Shown here: piece after piece, positions 15,138 to 16,302 of the stretch
Position numbering within the stretch: position 1 is the first letter of the stretch
Layout of the letters: each line of letters begins with the position of its first letter
Assembly (NCBI GenBank): GCA_903789505.1
Contig: CAIFEU010000017.1
Coordinates: 1 to 16,302, forward strand
Length of the DNA: 16,302 nucleotides
Direction of reading: 5' to 3'
Source of the DNA: an uncultured Coriobacteriales bacterium
GTDB lineage: Bacteria; Actinomycetota; Coriobacteriia; Coriobacteriales; UMGS124
Notes under the pieces: model-generated
Databases searched by the model: none
Seen by the model: only the letters and a program-made list of their open reading frames with translations
What the model was told of the DNA's origin: nothing
Program-made: the position numbers and the translations under genes

Positions 15138-16301
15138 CTACGGCAGGATGCGCCTCACGCCGGGGACCCGCTTGAGCACGAGCACGATCGCGAGGCAAAC
15201 CGCGTAGGCGAGCAGCGGCATCGCCCAGCGCCACACCGGGCTCGTCTCCGGAAGGTGCGTGACCTGCTGGAAGCCCCAGAAGACGATCATGTGGACGAGG
15301 TAGATGCCAAAGCTCGCCCCCGCGACGCTCGCGAGCCCGCGGCGCGCGCGGGCGGTCCTGAACAGCCGGTCCCACGGGATGTTCTTGGCCGCGACGAACA
15401 CCGCGACCGAGAGCAGCACGCAGGGGAAGTTGGTGTACTCCCACAGGCGCTCGTCGAGCTTGCCGCCCGCGTCGGTCAGCACGAGCGTGCCGAAGAAGCG
15501 CAGCGCCAGGCCGAACAGCCCCAGCGCGTAGATCGCCCAGCGCTGGGCGCGGGTGAACTCGGTCCTGGAGAGCAGGTACCCGAGCACGGGGAAGATCAGG
15601 TAGCCTGCGAGCATGGGGAAGCCCAGGTCGGGGTTCCAGCGGATGCCCACGGACTTGCACAGGCACGGCAGCAGGGACACCAGCACGAACGTCACGCCCA
15701 CCGCGTACCACATGACGCGCTCGTTGCGCCGGGCGCGCGCGGGGTCGGCGAGCAGGGAGAGCAGCGGCATGCACAGGTAAATCGAGAACAGCGGCAAGAA
15801 GAACCAGTACACGACCTCGATCTGGTTGTTGAGCAGCATGTTGACGAAGGTGCGCGGCCCCATCGGCGGCTCCATCTGCGCGGTGGCGACCTTCCACACC
15901 AGGCAGATGACGCTCCACGCCAGCCACGGTACGACCACGCGCAGCGCGCGCTTCTTGAAGAACGTCGCCGTGTCGTAGCGCTCGCGGTACCCCATCAGCG
16001 TCGCGCCCGAAATCATGAAGAAGATCGGGACCGCCCAGTAGAAGACACACTCGACCACCAGCGACTGGCGCCACGGGCCCTCGATGCTCGGGGCGTACAT
16101 GTGCACTATGCCGTTGAAGTGCATGAACACGACGCCCAGCATCGCCAGTGCGTTCAGGACGTCGTAGTACAGGACACGCCCGCCGCCCGCCTTCGCCGTC
16201 TTCGGCGCGGGTGCGGCGGAGGGCGTCTGGCCCCCCGGGGGCGGGGCGCCCCCCCGGGGGGGCGGGCCGCCGCGGGGGGCCGGGGCCCCCCCCGCCCCCG
16301 G
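15138..16301 (-). CDS. Acyltransferase family 3 membrane protein, 5' end incomplete
   Basis: This is a multipass integral membrane O-acyltransferase-like protein (OafA/WecH-type) of about 350 residues with some ten hydrophobic helices. Members move acetyl or other acyl groups onto surface polysaccharides or sugars. Visible marks are YYDVLNALAMLGVVFMHFNG in the first helix with the conserved His, YWAVPIFFMISGATLMGY, FFKKRALRVVVPWLAWS with the conserved Arg, and FGIYLVHMIVFWGF late in the chain. An internal ATG at 16142 would cut off half of the first helix. The homologous sequence extends upstream to about 16180, and the frame stays open to the window edge through a G/C-only patch with no ATG. 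I therefore call it partial; the true start is probably near 16200-16230 and garbled, or outside the window. The substrate is unknown. Confidence 0.85.
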   Translation of the reverse strand, partial: PGAGGAPAPRGGPPPRGGAPPPGGQTPSAAPAPKTAKAGGGRVLYYDVLNALAMLGVVFMHFNGIVHMYAPSIEGPWRQSLVVECVFYWAVPIFFMISGATLMGYRERYDTATFFKKRALRVVVPWLAWSVICLVWKVATAQMEPPMGPRTFVNMLLNNQIEVVYWFFLPLFSIYLCMPLLSLLADPARARRNERVMWYAVGVTFVLVSLLPCLCKSVGIRWNPDLGFPMLAGYLIFPVLGYLLSRTEFTRAQRWAIYALGLFGLALRFFGTLVLTDAGGKLDERLWEYTNFPCVLLSVAVFVAAKNIPWDRLFRTARARRGLASVAGASFGIYLVHMIVFWGFQQVTHLPETSPVWRWAMPLLAYAVCLAIVLVLKRVPGVRRILP

Positions 16302-16302
16302 G
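16229..16302. other. 74-nt stretch of pure G and C at the window end
   Basis: No A or T occurs from 16229 to 16302, with many C-run/G-run junctions. It covers the expected start of the acyltransferase gene. This looks like poor-quality sequence at a contig end rather than a functional element. Confidence 0.7.

Noticed and set aside
1..16302. CRISPR arrays, tRNA or rRNA genes, insertion sequences, phage or defence genes
   Set aside because: I looked for regular spaced repeats, cloverleaf ends, transposase or integrase motifs and known defence families and saw none.

Overview
The window is very GC-rich (about 70% by eye), with short GC-rich intergenic hairpins that mostly lack U-tracts. The gene set is bacterial and Gram-positive-like: oligoendopeptidase F, M18 aminopeptidase, a DUF4012 envelope protein, NhaC, a TorD-like chaperone and a class-3 acyltransferase. 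My best guess is a high-GC actinobacterium of the Coriobacteriia type (Olsenella/Atopobiaceae-like). This is an inference from protein flavour and composition; the window holds no rRNA or other definitive marker.

Layout. 86-1993 (+) is pepF. 2198-about 2824 (+) is upp with its own TATAAT box; its C-terminal end is degraded and has no stop where the family ends. 3038-3706 (-) is a HAD phosphatase, lying downstream of an M18 aminopeptidase (3841-5301, -). Divergent from the aminopeptidase is a P-type cation ATPase (5756-8296, +) with a roughly 200-nt hairpin-rich leader. A convergent spacer separates it from a DUF4012 single-pass membrane protein (8626-10581, -). A 521-nt divergent spacer with an unusually AT-rich core leads to a TorD-family chaperone (11103-11978, +). 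It converges on pth (12101-12715, -). Upstream of pth lie a small, possibly broken ORF, nhaC (12980-14590, -) and a membrane acyltransferase (15138 to the right edge, -, 5' incomplete).

Function. The genes are mostly single transcription units for housekeeping and membrane physiology: peptide breakdown (PepF, M18), pyrimidine salvage (Upp), ion homeostasis (P-type ATPase, NhaC), translation (Pth) and envelope modification (DUF4012 protein, acyltransferase). I see no mobile element, CRISPR array, tRNA, rRNA, toxin-antitoxin pair or defence island, and no multi-gene system that is clearly new.

The observations most worth a second look are regulatory or about sequence quality. (1) The nhaC leader can form a stem that hides its Shine-Dalgarno sequence. 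(2) The P-type ATPase has a long structured leader. (3) Three patches of almost pure G/C coincide with damage to upp, to a small ORF before pth and to the acyltransferase start; they look like sequencing or assembly errors rather than biology. (4) There are AT-rich islands with inverted or direct repeats at 10790-10860 and 14899-14951.
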